64,000 nucleotides of DNA, from assembly GCA_030272585.1 (NCBI GenBank), contig BSYQ01000003.1, positions 5,828,001 through 5,892,000 of the forward strand, read 5' to 3'. The stretch's first letter is position 1. Each line of letters begins with the position of its first letter. Below are positions 24,901 through 37,003 of this stretch, piece after piece. Below the pieces are notes generated by a model, which searched no databases, was not told the origin of the DNA, and saw only the letters and a list, made by a program, of their open reading frames with translations. This DNA comes from Bryopsis sp. KO-2023. Taxonomy: Eukaryota > Chlorophyta > Ulvophyceae > Bryopsidales > Bryopsidaceae. The position numbers and the translations under genes were made by a program.

Positions 24901-25557
24901 ATAAAAATGATTTGATTCTTTGTGGAGGTTCAGACCAAACAGACCAATTTTAAAACGACCACAGACTACGCCTCTTGGATAAGGGGTATACACGAGCAAC
25001 TGCACCACCCTACATCCAAGGTACATGAACTTCCCTGCTGATTCTGAGTTTTCTTATTTCTAAATCAGGCACTCCGGTTGAACATATCTTTGTTGTATAA
25101 CAGTGACACCTGCCAACAGCCTATGCATACCCTCCCCCATACAGCATTCCCACAAGTAAGGGAAAACTAAAACTAAAACTAACTATCCAGGATTCAAGTG
25201 ACAGTGGGACCTTTTCCATGTTCAATCAATCAACAGAACTTCACAGCCAGATACAAAAAATCCAGATGGCCCATTCAGCAAATAGCAGTGCTCCTCCCAT
25301 GGAGCCATTTTTCATTGAATTAGGCCACATGCACCAACATCAGGAATCACATGTTCTTTTCTGGCCAGAATACTGATATTGAAATATTAACATAATAACA
25401 TTGATATTTGAAAGCGAAATTCAAATTGTGCCAAACGATTGGCGATGGATGTATGTGTATTGATTATGACTATATTTTAGGGATTATATTTGTCATCCAC
25501 CTTTAAAAAAAACGCCTCTTTTCAACCGGAGCTTTATTCCTGATTCACAGGACTATT
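21932..25557. other. Stretch with only weak coding candidates
   Basis: Candidates on the plus strand: a 70-codon frame at 22134-22343 with a helical look (LMDRLDRLPASSTDV); a segment after an AG at about 23264 (LKVTDAATETKRIN); and a basic segment at 24330-24548 (LGKAVKRVFKRKPRKPLS). One or more could be 5' exons of the CHUP1-like gene that follows. A GTTTGGTTTGG palindrome-like pair lies at about 22827-22895. Nothing else is supported. Confidence 0.5.
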
Positions 25558-28034
25558 TGCTCTCATCAACACACACTCTGCATGAGGAGATCATGTATGT
25601 CAATGAATGCCCCAACTTCGTGCCTATCTTTCAGGTCTGGCACCACCACATCCCCCCATCATACGCACATCCAGAAAGCCACACAAGGAGGCTGCCTTGT
25701 TTTCTGGATCGGAGAACAAAGAGCCATCGAAGCCCCATGCTCTTCCACGACTCCCCAGTTTAAATCTTGCTCAGGTTGCAAGTTTGGACACATTTGCAAA
25801 GGCGGTTGTCGAACAAGAAGCTGGAAAGGTTGAGACAGAACCACCTCCCATTGCCAGTCCTGCTACTGCCACCAAACTCACCAAATCCAAGGCTTCACCT
25901 GTGGTTCAAGAAAGGAGTGCTCTGGAAACAACAAGAGGACCAGATCCACCACAAAAGAGTGCGTCTGGACGCTGCTCAATGAACATTTCTCCTCTCAAAC
26001 AGAAGCTTCCCCCTGAATTTGTGTGCCACAATGTTTCAGCTCGTGTTTGCATGATTTCTTTTTCCTAACCATAATGAGACGAGAGGTACTTTTATTTGGG
26101 CAAAACGATAACAGAGATTTTCAGAATGTTGCTGTTTCGGCCTGACTATTTTTTGATGTACAGAGCTGGATGTGCTGCCGCCAAATCTCTCTCCATGTGT
26201 TGAAGATGATCATGGCACTCCAAAAAGGAGCCATTCACCGACAAGTCCAGCCTCAACCAAGGTATCTTGCGGTGGAACATCCAAGACTGATTTCTTCCCG
26301 GAAGGGTTCCCGTCCTCTGGAGCTCCTACACCTCCACCATTGAGCAAAGGAATCCCCCTGCATCTGAAAGGTTTGCAGTCCTCTGGAGCTCCTACACCCC
26401 CACCATTACGCAAAGAAATCCCCCCACCTCCGCCACGTCTTGTGAAATCTGCATCCAAGATCGTGCACCAAAAACAGGTGATCAAGGATGCACTAAAAAA
26501 TGTATTGTTTATTTACCTGTCATATTGTGGCTTGCCATCGGTTCTACCCTACCCTGGTCTTTCTTGATATGTTCAATATGGCCACATTACAACTATCTAG
26601 TCTGAACAAATACATTATGTATGAAGAGTTTTCTTGGAAATGTTCCCTTTTTTTTCTTTTTCATGCGTGTTTTCAACAGGGAATAGGGGTTTTTCATATC
26701 TTTGCACTTTTTGCTGAAGAAGATTTACATTGCAGACATTGATATATCAGCCTGACTAATTTGAGAAAAAAAAAGGCAGCACGGAACAACCAGGATTTGC
26801 ACACATTGTGACTCACCAATCAAAGAAATTTCACGCTTTGGCTTGAGATAATGATTTGGAATCTCGTTTGGAGAAGGAAGGATGCTTTCGAGTCTTTTCC
26901 TTGACAAGTAAGAAGAACTGGTTTGTAGGTGGTCACATTGTTCCAGCGATATGTTCGGGGCGGCAAAATGCTGAACACGGCTGTAAAAACACCATCCAAA
27001 GGGCCCCAAGGATCGGCATCTTTATTTCTCGAGGAGTTGGAATCACGGAGCTCGCGGAAGAAAATGATCCAAGAAGATGCAGTCAGTTTCTGAGAGGGGC
27101 TGGCAGATATGGCTAAGGAAATTGAGGAGGCAAAGCCCAAAGATATGCCTTGTTTGGTGGAGTTTGTGCAAACTATCGACGCTTACCTCGACACGCTGGT
27201 GGATGAGCACGAGGTGTTGAAATTGGTTCCTTGGCCTGACCGGTACGGGGTGATGCGCGAGGCCACCAAATTGTTTGGTGACCTCATGGCCATCAAGGTC
27301 AGACTCGGCACGTGGAGGACGAGCGCGAGGACGGTGGAGGAGGAGCTGGAAGCAATGGAGAAATTCACGGTAAACAATCAGTTCTTTTTTAAATGGGTGC
27401 TTTGTATTAAAAAAAAAAACAGAGGATGTCAAGGGCACCTCTTACATTTCGATTATACAAAACAAAGCCGGCGGACTGAGTTCGATAACACTTCTAGTGT
27501 ACCGATAGAAAACTTGATGTTATTTTCTTTTGTGGCAAATTTCTGGCTTGGTTTAGGCATGCTGTCAAGCAGGTTGGGTTTTTTTTACCAGTTCTCTTCA
27601 AATGTTTGATTTCACAGAAAGACATGATTTCGAATACAAGTGAGCACTTTCCTGAGCAGTCATTTTAATTTTTTTGCTCCCTTCAGAGAATCAAAACAAC
27701 ATTGATCGATTTTGTGCATCAACACTTCTCAGTCTTACTCTTTCAGAACAATAAATGCAACTAACTGGTTTTCTTTTTGATATATATCCATGGTGTTTTT
27801 TTGAGAACATTTCCATTATCAGATGCCTTGAGTTTATATTTCGCAATTGAATTTTTTTTTTTCTACCTTACAGCGGACCACGGTGGAGAGGATGGACCTC
27901 CTCCAGCAACAAGAAACCTCTGTTGCTGAGAGGTCCGATCCGCTGCCCTCCACCTCCTCGCGCAGTACATTACCCTCGTCCTCCAGGTGGCAACCAAGGA
28001 CCTTGCATCCTCCCGCTCGGCCAGGCTGCTGAAA
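25558..28034 (+). CDS. CHUP1-like chloroplast-positioning protein, with apparent lesions
   Basis: CHUP1 is a plant-specific protein that anchors chloroplasts and nucleates actin for chloroplast movement. Here a Ser/Pro-rich part (25650-26030) is followed by a proline-rich part at 26172-26480 with repeated SSGAPTPPPL and PPPPPRLVKSA. The conserved helical C-terminal domain follows: FLEELESRSS (about 27030), then MPCLVEFVQTIDAYLDTLVDEH and PWPDRYGVMREATKLF (27140-27290), which align well with the CHUP1 motif of a WLDEELS...LVDERAVLKHF...WPE type. Two oddities are seen. An in-frame TGA at 27091-27093 splits the conserved domain. The last recognisable exon (27883-28030) needs a 2-nt shift near 27930 to keep its helical reading (HLLAQYITLVLQVATKDLAS). 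The N-terminal exons are not resolved. It may be a decaying copy, or the sequence may have errors. Confidence 0.6.
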
Positions 28035-29507
28035 GGTGCACGGAAAGCATATCATTATAAACTCACTTTTAATACAAAAACCCACACCACAAATCTGCTT
28101 TTGTACGCATGATCAAGCATTGACAACTGTTTTTGCCCCCCCCCTTGCCTTCAAAATAAGGGAAAAAAGAAAATCGAAATTGACCTGTGGGAGCACAAGA
28201 TTCCTATCGAAGGTTTTTGCTTACCTTTCAATGTGTTTTTTTGTTTCAGGGGCAATCGCGTACACCTACCTTGTCCATGCGTTTGTCGGCGGCCTGTGCT
28301 CAAAATGCACAGAACTTTTTTCCAGTCTAGTGGAGGTGGCACAGAAGTGCTTACCACCACTTCAGTAGTTTTTTTTCTTTTTCTTTGCTAGGTGTTGTAG
28401 ATGCATGTGGGGCATTAGGCCCTGATTGTCGGTTGGCCTCCCAAGTTTTTCTGACCACGATTTTGCCCAGGGGGTTTCTGGGAGGTTTTACCCCTGGGAA
28501 GTAGACAAAGAAAATGTAATATAATTCTTCAACAATACATATTGTGAGCTGCAATACGTATTTTTTTCGGGGGGGGGGGGGGGCAGAACTCACAAGACGT
28601 TGTGATTTTCTGGGCATTCTCTCCAAACTAGAACAAATATCCCCAGTGAAATGTTATGGATGACCTTTGCGAGAGGATCTGTTGCACTGAATTCTATAAA
28701 ATTAAAAATGAATAATTGCACAGAGATATGTACATCTCAAGGCAACATTTTTCTTCATTCACTTCTCGGTTTCACTGGATTGTTGTTGATCAACACATGC
28801 GTTCGAACAGAGAAGGAAAAAAAAATTGTGGAGGAAACAAGACACCTAGCGACCCCCCAAAAGATCCTTGAACTGGCAGGGTCTACATCTCCCTTTGCGA
28901 AGGAAAAAACATACCTCCGTCCAAACCGTTCCTCTGTTCCGAATCTCATTGGCACAGTTTGGAAAACAAGTGAACTGGAGACAGCCCCTATGGCAAGCAT
29001 CCACAAGGTTGAATTCAAAACCGTTTCAGATTTCAATTTTAGACCCAGCGTAAAAGTCCCAGCAGCACAAACCCTCTGTTTTCTTAACCGAAAGAGAAAC
29101 ACAAAGAATATGCAGCCGAACGAAAAGCATTTTCAAGATGGCCTTACACTCGCCCCATTAGCTGCAGTTTTTTCCGCTTGCTTTTTCTTTCGCTTTTCGT
29201 ATCGAACACAAATCCACCCTGCGACAGGTACCTGAATGCTCGCAGTGGTGATCACCGCCGCCTATCCCAGCAACAGAGCACAGCCCGCATGACGATTCAC
29301 TTTCAGCGGGCCAGCGGATCAGCTGCCTCCCCCGCCAAGAATTTCTTGTTCAAGCACACGTTGTGGTGAGGCTGATCATCCAGTTCGGCAGTGCGACAGC
29401 GCGAGCGGGATGATATGACAACCACACACCAATTTCTGGCATGGTACCTGATGCAAGGGAAAACATTGTTTTGGAACTTTTCTAGTCCTCAAGACCTCAG
29501 TAAGCAT
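28035..29507. other. Intergenic DNA with one candidate exon
   Basis: A plus-strand frame open from 28651 to 29235 includes a well-composed segment at about 28816-29080 after an AG (KKIVEETRHLATPQKILELA ... KVEFKTVSDFNFRPSVK). The Phe/Lys/Arg/Pro pattern is faintly like a TPX2 microtubule-binding repeat, which I would not rely on. Poly-G and poly-C runs lie at 28137 and 28570. Confidence 0.35.
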
Positions 29508-31230
29508 CTCCAGCACCTTTGGGGGTGATCGTCTCTCGCTGCTTTGGTGTTGTAATGATTGATTGGGGAATTACAAAGTCGACTTCTGGGTGATCAACCA
29601 AGATGTTGGAGGGAAAAACAGACAACCATACGCGGCTAGGATCCATACATACATGCAATTTTTTTTCAAGATAAAATCGCTTTTTTGAGGGTGGGGTCTG
29701 ATGGTTCTCTGAACGAGCCTGGTTTTCAGGGAATTGATTTGTCATTGCAAAGCAGATAAAAGGGGGGTGGAAATATGATCAAGGGAGTCACACCACCTTC
29801 TGCCGATTCGATATTACACAGAGTAGACACTCCTCTACACAGTCCCCACACGAAAATCCACCTTCGCATATTTTTACCTAGGCTAGAACAAGACCTGATT
29901 TACAGCAGCAATCCCGAAGCAGCTACCTCCTGGGACATGCAGCTGAACAGCTTGTATCGGCAATATACTATGGTGCGAGGAATGTTCAAAAACATTTTGC
30001 TCCCCAATCTACGTGGTCTGCCGTGCCCCCTGATGCTCAATATATATTCTGGTGATATTTTGGTTTGGCTTGATGGCATCCCTGAACGTCTTTCTCTACC
30101 TTCCCTTCATCATGGCCATTGCTTTGTACCTGTCGCGCTCAAGTCTGACATGGTCCAGCTCGAGTTTAACCTGGTTCACACGGTTTTTCCAAATCGTGTC
30201 GGTATTGCCCAGGGCCCTGGAGCTGCGAAAGGCTTGTCTTTCCTTCATGATGGTTTTTTCTATGGAGGACTTTTCCTTGGAGAGCGTGGTTACTTGCATT
30301 TTGAGCTCCGCCACTTCACATATGTCTATTGAAGAGAATCATATGGGGTTGAAAAATAACACACTCATTCACAGCTGAGAATTGTCATTGATGCTTTCTC
30401 ATAAAAGGTAGATATATCAACTGGACTGAAGAACAAAAGTGAACTTTTCTTTTTTGGTGGAGGATCCATTCGATGGCAGTCGATCATACGCTGATCTTTC
30501 ATGTGAGCAATTTCCGCTGAGTGGCATGCCTCGCGCTCCATCAACTGCAACAGCCAATCATCTATTTCTTAGTTTTTGTCTGCCGATCACCTTGCACCGA
30601 CCCTGAAAAACAGTCCAAAAAACTGACCTCGCTCCGAAGTTGACTGAGCTCCCGCTTCGAATTTGCCAGGTCGTATTCCCAATCCTGGCGGGCGACTTGG
30701 AGAGCTGCTTGCTCCTTGTTTCGACAAGAAAAAGACAATTGTGAAATGCTTACTTATGCATGCTCGCCCATCCATTCATCCATCTCTTTCGTGCCATACC
30801 TGTCGAGCTTCCCTCAGCTGCGCCTGTGCCGCATCCAGCTCCTCGACGGCGGAACGGTAGTTTTCCTCCAGGCGAATCTAGCAATCCCAACAAACGAACG
30901 CCATCAACCATCGCAGCTCACGAAAACATGGACAGATGAGTGCGGAAAGATTCTCTGCCTGGAACCCACATCTTCGTGGATATCTTTTCTCCTCTCGTCC
31001 AGCATTTCCAGGAGGCTCGCTCGGGACGCGGTCAGCCGCTTCACTTGATCCTCCGCCACCTCTCTGCGCTGCTTCTCGGCTTTCACCTCCTCATGCAATC
31101 GACTATGGGACTCGTCCATGTCTTGAATTTGAGCCAGAATTCCCGTCAAGAGTTCCGACATATCCAAGTGGTGGCGGCGGTTTTCTTTGGCAGCGTTTGC
31201 AGCTTTTTCGTTGAGCGAATTAGGTGGGGG
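29508..31230 (-). CDS. Coiled-coil protein gene, family not recognised
   Basis: A minus-strand series of exons encodes heptad-rich helix: about 31200-30965 (SELLTGILAQIQDMDESHSR ... KAEKQRREVAEDQVKRL), 30876-30802 (NYRSAVEELDAAQAQLREAR), 30712-30628 (QVARQDWEYDLANSKRELSQ), 30560-30470 (LMEREACHSAEIAHMKDQR) and 30316-30096 (MAELKMQVTTLSKEKSSIEK ... RLERDRYKAMAMMKGR). A likely last exon at about 29603-29508 (DHPEVDFVIPQSIITTPKQR) ends in a stop. Composition is rich in Glu, Lys, Arg, Gln and Leu throughout. No motor, membrane or catalytic motif is visible. Long coiled-coil proteins of flagella, centrosomes or vesicle tethering all fit. The start lies upstream of 31200. Confidence 0.55.
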
Positions 31231-32603
31231 TATTTGCGATTGATGGTTTCAGGCAAGAGCCTCAATGTTTGTTTGTGTGAAGGAGCAAGGGAAAACAGTT
31301 TTGCCAGGAACTCGAAGCATGCGAAGTGCGACGTGGCAGCATGCATGATATGATGATGCGCTCCTGAAAGATGGAAGCCACACCGTGCCGTTCCCCTTTT
31401 TTCTCAAACACCACACACGTCGACTTGAATTTGGACCATGCAACCCATCCGAGCAACAGCAAGCCAGCGCCGCTGTACTTGGAACAGGAAAGATCAAAAT
31501 AGACGAGCTCTCGTCGATTAAGTCTGGCACGATTTGCATTGCAGCCAACAAAGGGACAGAACTTACAGCAATTGGTTCACTGATGGGGATCTCTGAAGTA
31601 TGAAACATCCAAAACACTTCAAAAACACAAATTTGACATGGGGTTAGAATGAAGAATGATTTCTTATATATTTTGGTCGGTTGCCTTCCTGTGGTCAAGT
31701 CACAAAAATCTTCCACAAGCCACCACAGTTTCTCTTTTGATCATTACATAGCACATACACAATACAAATATAATTTTTCCATCCAAGGTTCCTCCATGTC
31801 CTCTTCACATCACCTCCACAAGAATCCATTCACTTGTATGAACCATATATATAAAAGAAAAAAGATTTTCTGCCACTCCATCTTGCCCCAAATGAAGGTT
31901 TGTAAAACATTGAAGCGTCGAAATCCATCGAAAGCTTTCAGGTTTTCAGAAACTACTGTTCTGGAAAGACACCAGAACCAAAAAAAAAAGATAAAATAGG
32001 GTTACCAAAGCCATTCGAGCTCTCGAATGGTCCTTGATACTTCCTCCTATTTCGATTTATTTCACCCACAGGGACAAAAAAGAACAACACTGCCGAAAAA
32101 GATCACACACTCTATCGGTACCCTAGTTCGAAAGGAAAAAAAGAGATCACCAATAATCTGCCTTTGCTACTTAATTAGGCGATTTAATCAAGAAAATACC
32201 CTGCCAATCAATTCAACCCCCAAACAAGAGAAATTTCAACCCAGATCAACCTCGCCCCTTATGTTCAGTCTTCATATGCTCATCAATCAGGTACTTTTAA
32301 TAGACTGATTTTTCTTTATTTTTTCAAGTACTCGTATATATATGCACGAAAAAACACAATCAATACTGCCCTATCCGTAAGTAGAATTAAGCTCTCTCTC
32401 TAAAAAACAAGACAGCCTGCCGTCTCTTTTTTCTCAGTTCCCATCTAAAAAAGCAGCAAAAACAAGAAACACTAGTCGACCGTCAGCTTGACGGTAACAA
32501 GGAATGATAAGCCACCCTTTTCCACATGGAGGGATCTTCATGTTTATTTATGCATTCAAAAGAGAAAAGCAAAAGTAAAAAGAAATGCTCAGGAGAGAAC
32601 CCC
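31231..32603. other. Intergenic DNA, nothing certain
   Basis: A plus-strand frame at 31385-31603 (ASAAVLGTGKIKIDELSSIK) and its antisense counterpart both look reasonable and cannot be told apart by eye. The rest is AT-rich with short poly-A runs. 5' exons of the coiled-coil gene or 3' UTR of the expansin gene may fall here. Confidence 0.45.
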
Positions 32604-34080
32604 TCATCCTCCTTCTCCAAAAGCACGGACCACGCCCTCGCCCACAAGAGCATCCCTCAGCCACATGATTCTGAAAAAAAAAACACAAATTAAATTGATT
32701 TTGGTTTTTAGGTGGAAACCAAGGGTGGCTGTTCTAGTAGAATTGGATCATACCTGCTTCCTTCACCGTTGGTCTTCTTTTCATAAGTTGGCTTGTCGCA
32801 AGGGACCGGTCTGTACTTCAATCCAATGACCCCCCAATGCCGATCTGCCAACTGGACAAAAAAAATGGCAAAAACCATAAAGGGATTTCATCATGCCTCC
32901 AAAATATTGAACAAATTTTCCTGTAAGCAACACTTCAGAGACAAAACCAGCCCATATATCTGGGCCATGAAAATGTGTCACCATATAACAAAGAGGAGTC
33001 TTCCAGAAGTCACACCTTATCAAAGACAGTGTACGACAAATCCAAGTGGTCCACATCACCGCAGCACCTGTTCGACAGACAGACACACACACATGGAAGC
33101 TTAACGATACTACGCTTTTTGGGTGTTAAAATTGAATTCAGCATCGCTGGTCGCTCACCATCGTTTGTTGGAGTAGTAGTTGTCCGGGAATTCGCATGGG
33201 CACGTGTCCGAGATCGTCAGCTTGACCACCATTTCTGGGTCTTTGCATGCGCCCGTTCTGTCCAGATTGGATCCGTAGTTGTCACCAAACGAGCGTGGGT
33301 CGCATTTCACCTCGTAGCACCTCCTGCGATGCATCCACACCGTCAACAACCAACCACTGCCAACTACAGAGAAACTGCATTTGTGCCGGAGCTCACCCGC
33401 AGGATCCGCCATACTCGTAGTGCACGTCCGGCAAGGCGGCGATGTCCTGAAAAACGAATCGATGTGGTTCACTCAACTTGCAAATAAATCAAAAACGAAC
33501 AAAGACAACGAAGCACAGCATACCCATCTTGTGCCCTTGTTCTGATCAAGCTGACCGAACCCGCAGCTCCCCCTGTTCAAAACAGCCGTCAGAATCCACA
33601 CATACACAACGGCGGCCACCGCCGCCGCCAAAGCGCCATCCAACAACTGGCTGCGCATTGCACGACCCTTTCTTGGCGCCTTTAAGTTTTGTGATGTGAG
33701 ATTGAGAATGGTTTTGCGAGTGAGCGAGAATAGCGAGAGCGAGATGTGCTGATGTACTGAAGTAGTGCTGTAGTGAAGTAGTGCGGTTTGGAGTGCACGT
33801 ACTGTTAGGGTTGTATATAAGGTGAACGTTTTCCTGTAACAAACACTTCTCTTCAAAATGTCTTCTCGCAAAAACAACAGTGATCGAAAGCAACGAGAGA
33901 GAAATAACGCACGAGTACAGACGCCAACAACGGACGTCAAGAAGTTGACACCTACTTGTGGATGTCCCAAAGCCAAGGCTGATCGCCGTAATACGTTCCG
34001 CGACCCCAACGCCACCCGTCTTGACCGAAAACGGTGGGCTGGATGGTAGCTGCGATCAACAGGAGAAAAACGATCGACAT
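32604..34080 (-). CDS. Expansin-like protein, shortened second domain
   Basis: Expansins loosen cell walls without hydrolysis. Seven exons fit exactly (34080-33956, 33572-33524, 33446-33397, 33323-33159, 33067-33016, 32851-32754, 32670-32604), all GT-AG with matching phases, giving 201 residues. A signal peptide (MSIVFLLLIAATIQPTVFGQ) precedes the six-stranded double-psi barrel: GRGTYYGD, GSCGFGQLD, YEYGGSCG, RCYEVKCD, ISDTCPCEFPDNYYSN, then W-C-C-G. The HFD-type site reads HLD in DHLDLSYTVFDK, so the catalytic-type Asp is kept. The start of domain 2 is present (GLKYRPVPCD), but the usual CBM63 barrel of about 90 residues is replaced by a 33-residue tail ending AFGEGG. Either the last exons used here are not the true ones or the protein is a natural short form. 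Confidence 0.85.
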
Positions 34081-34476
34081 TTTCTTCGGAGGCAGGAAAT
34101 CTGTGTGTGGAAACCTGTTCTCGGCGATCGTCTTTTTGCCTGCTTGGTTTCGTGACACTCCAGGGGAGGCGGTGGATGGAAGGATGGAGGAGATCTGCCC
34201 AACGTCCCCGTTTGGCTCAGTTTTCAGGACAAGCCAACGTCTCAAAGTTTGATGGATGTTCTCGAAAGTCTTTTCGCGGTCTGCCTCTGTAACCCTCTGC
34301 CTCTTTGATGCAAGCAATCATCTGGTTTCCATTCGGCGTTACAAAGCGTTGCAACGTCTGGGCAATTGGGAAAACATTTACGATCATTTGCAATTCTCAG
34401 TCGCGAGTGGCAGCCACAGGCACCAAGCGGAGACCATAGTTTCTTTTTTCTTTTTGCTGGTCACCCGATAATGTCT
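34081..34476. other. Expansin upstream region
   Basis: About 400 bp between the expansin ATG and the left end of the PAT element. It must contain the expansin promoter and 5' UTR. No TATA box is obvious on the minus strand. The insertion of the PAT element has displaced whatever lay further upstream. Confidence 0.4.
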
Positions 34477-34655
34477 GGCTAGTACGGTTAGTACGATAGG
34501 TTAAAGAACGCAATGACTCAGGGTGGGACGAAAAGCTATCCCTGGAAGGGACAGGTGACGCCAGTTGGGGATCCAGTGGGACTGGATCTTAGAATGATTG
34601 AGGGAGTAGTTCGCTTAAAAGAGGGCGGTTTTCATATTACAATCGAGGTTTTTCT
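34477..34655 (+). repeat. PAT element split repeat A1
   Basis: 179 bp beginning GGCTAGTACGGTTAGTACG and ending GAGGTTTTTCT. It matches A2 at 40261-40439 except for CCAGTGGG against CCAATGGG. Confidence 0.95.
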
Positions 34656-34764
34656 TTCTTTGGATCTCCAAAGAAAGTGTTGGTTCTTCGAACTGATAGT
34701 TTTTTCTGCCGCTTGCGGCGTCCCAACCCAGAGGGTTGTGTTGTTTTCATTTTGATCCATCTGG

Positions 34765-35977
34765 ATGGATCGTCTTTTACCGTTGTATACCACAGCAGCT
34801 CGAAATTACGGAGTTTCTATCCCACAAGATTTGGCCCTGTATCGACAATTGTCGGATACTACACTTTTGCTCGCGGCGAATAACCCGGTCGAGGCTCCTT
34901 CGACAGGAGTGACCTTGGGGCTTTGTGTTATCGCTCGGGAGGACTGACGTCCGCGAGCGACGTCTCCTATCTCGGAAAAGAGTGAGGCGGCGGCGGAACG
35001 GTCACACAAAATCGCACGGGTCACAGACTCGGGGTCACACCACAGATCACTGAAAAGCAAGGTTACATCAAGCGTCCCATCTTTTAACTCCCAGTTCGAC
35101 TTTCCCGAGGGTGACTAACCACCCGTAACACTCCCACTACCCTGACTCACAACCGCCAGTTCTACTCCTGACTCACTTACACACTCACACACAGGTCCAG
35201 ACCAAAGCACGTCCCCACTCAGACTCGAACCCAGGACCTCAGTCTCGCAAGTCCTCATCTAATTGCTCGAACCACTGTCTTGACTCTGTGCTCTTACGGT
35301 GGTTTCCTCGCTGTAGTTCAGTAGTACCTCCTTGGGAGGATGCTGTCATTCACCGGGGATGCATCTGACGCTTCACAGACGTCAGATGCATGACGCCTTT
35401 GACGTCTGACGTCCCTGGACGTCAGCAGCTGGTATCACTTTGGTTTGATTTTGGACGAACGGCGGACGGTCTGGAACTACAATCGACTTTGGGAAAGCGT
35501 TCAGGCTTCTGGCAGGAGATTGCGAATACAGCTCCGGTATTGTATTCGCTGTTTGTGACCACAGCTAATTTGGTTGGTTTTTTGGCGCATCCTGGAGTAC
35601 CAGAGGCTTTGCGTGAACATATCCATCCGATTGTGTCAGCGCAAGTGCGCACGTTGGATTTAGCTGTTGCCCAGTGGCAGGTGTTACAGACTCGGGGTTC
35701 TCAAGATCCAGACGTTCCGGGTGCAGCAGCAGGTCTGCAGAACCAGATTCGATTACAGGGAGCTCAGTTCCGCGGATATTCTGCCCCAGTGGCCCACGAA
35801 TATTTTGGCTCGTTTCGAGAGCAGTTGCAGCGGGCGCAGGTTAAGCACGCTACTACGCCCTCTCGGGGGGATCAGAAAAAAGGTCGTTCTCGTAAAGGAG
35901 CGCAGCAAGGACAGGGCGAGAATTCTGGGGCTCAGCAGCAGCAGCCGCCGCAGAATCAGAATCACCCAAAGAAGTGA
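34765..35977 (+). pseudogene. PAT element Gag-like ORF, interrupted
   Basis: The N-terminal part is 34765-34944 (MDRLLPLYTTAARNYGVSI), in a different frame from the remainder because of an insertion at about 34945-35424. The rest runs from about 35423 to the TGA at 35975 and contains VSLWFDFGRTADG and a basic, Gln-rich C-terminus (GDQKKGRSRKGAQQGQ, then a QQQQPPQNQN tail) suited to nucleic-acid binding. There is no zinc knuckle. The stop is followed directly by the ATG of the RT ORF at 35978. Confidence 0.7.
34945..35424. mobile_element. Insertion in PAT gag with minus-strand tRNA-like segment
   Basis: About 480 bp interrupt the gag frame. The ends read TGACGTCC (34945) and GGACGTCA (35424), a short inverted repeat, but no clear target duplication was found. 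The right end has nested inverted motifs (GCATCTGACG, CGTCAGATGC). On the minus strand, 35277-35217 resembles a tRNA: GTGGTTCGAGCAATTAGATG (A-box region), an anticodon-arm-like part, then GGGTTCGAGTC, a perfect B box. A SINE or a MITE with a captured tRNA both fit. Confidence 0.5.
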
Positions 35978-37003
35978 ATGGGGTATAGGCCGCCAGCGGG
36001 ATGGCCAGTTCGCGATCAGACGACTTTTCTCTTCAATCAGCCGAGGAAGCGGTTGACGATTTGGAGACGTATGGGAGCTTCCCGACGCACAATGAAATGG
36101 TTGCATCAGGGGGTGGATTGGAATTGGATCTCAGGACCACCACCCCCCTTCCACGAGGGGAATTCAGTGATGGAGGGGGCAACTGGTCAAGCATGGGACA
36201 AGATTCTGCAAGAGTATTTGGATCTCGGGGTGTTGCGCCCGGCCCGTTCGAATCGCTGGGTGTCCAAGGCTTTCTTGATCAAGAAACGCGATTCTCCCGA
36301 CTACAGGCTCATCATGGATTTACGACCTATCAACCAGTGGATTCGGGTTCCAAAGGTCCGGTTCGAGACTCTGCAGTCGGCGGTTGGCCATTTTCCAGAA
36401 GCCGCCCACATGATCCAATGGGACTTGAAACATGCGTACTTCCATGTGCCCATCCACCCCAAGCTGAGGAAATATCTGACGATTATGGTAAATGGTCGTC
36501 TATTCGAATGCTGTGCATTACCCTTTGGTTTGTGTATTTCGCCCTTTGTCTGGACAAAGGTGATGAAGGATGTGTCGTCCTTTTTGCGTTTCCCGCGGCA
36601 AGTGGCTTGCCCGCCAGGGGGTATTTTGAAGAAAATTTGGAAAGCCGATATTCCCGTCACACTTTTGGTGTATTTAGACGATTTCTTAGCATTATACAAG
36701 GGGAAAAAGGTTTTGGCTCGATGGGGCAGGTGGATTCAGAAATTTTTTCAGGCGTTAGGCCTGCTAGTCCACCCTGTCAAGAGCGATTTTTCGCCCTCCA
36801 GGAGGAGGATTCATTTGGGATTAGAAATAGATACCAATCAATGTTTGTTACGAGTACCGGTTACAAGGTTGTGTCGGATCCAGGGGTTGGCACGGTTGTT
36901 GCTCGATCGGGGGCGTCGACATCGTTGGAAGCTCCCAGTCCGACTGGTGGCATCGTTCTGTGGCCTTTGTCAGAGCACCAGCCCGGCTTTAAGCGCCGCC
37001 AGG

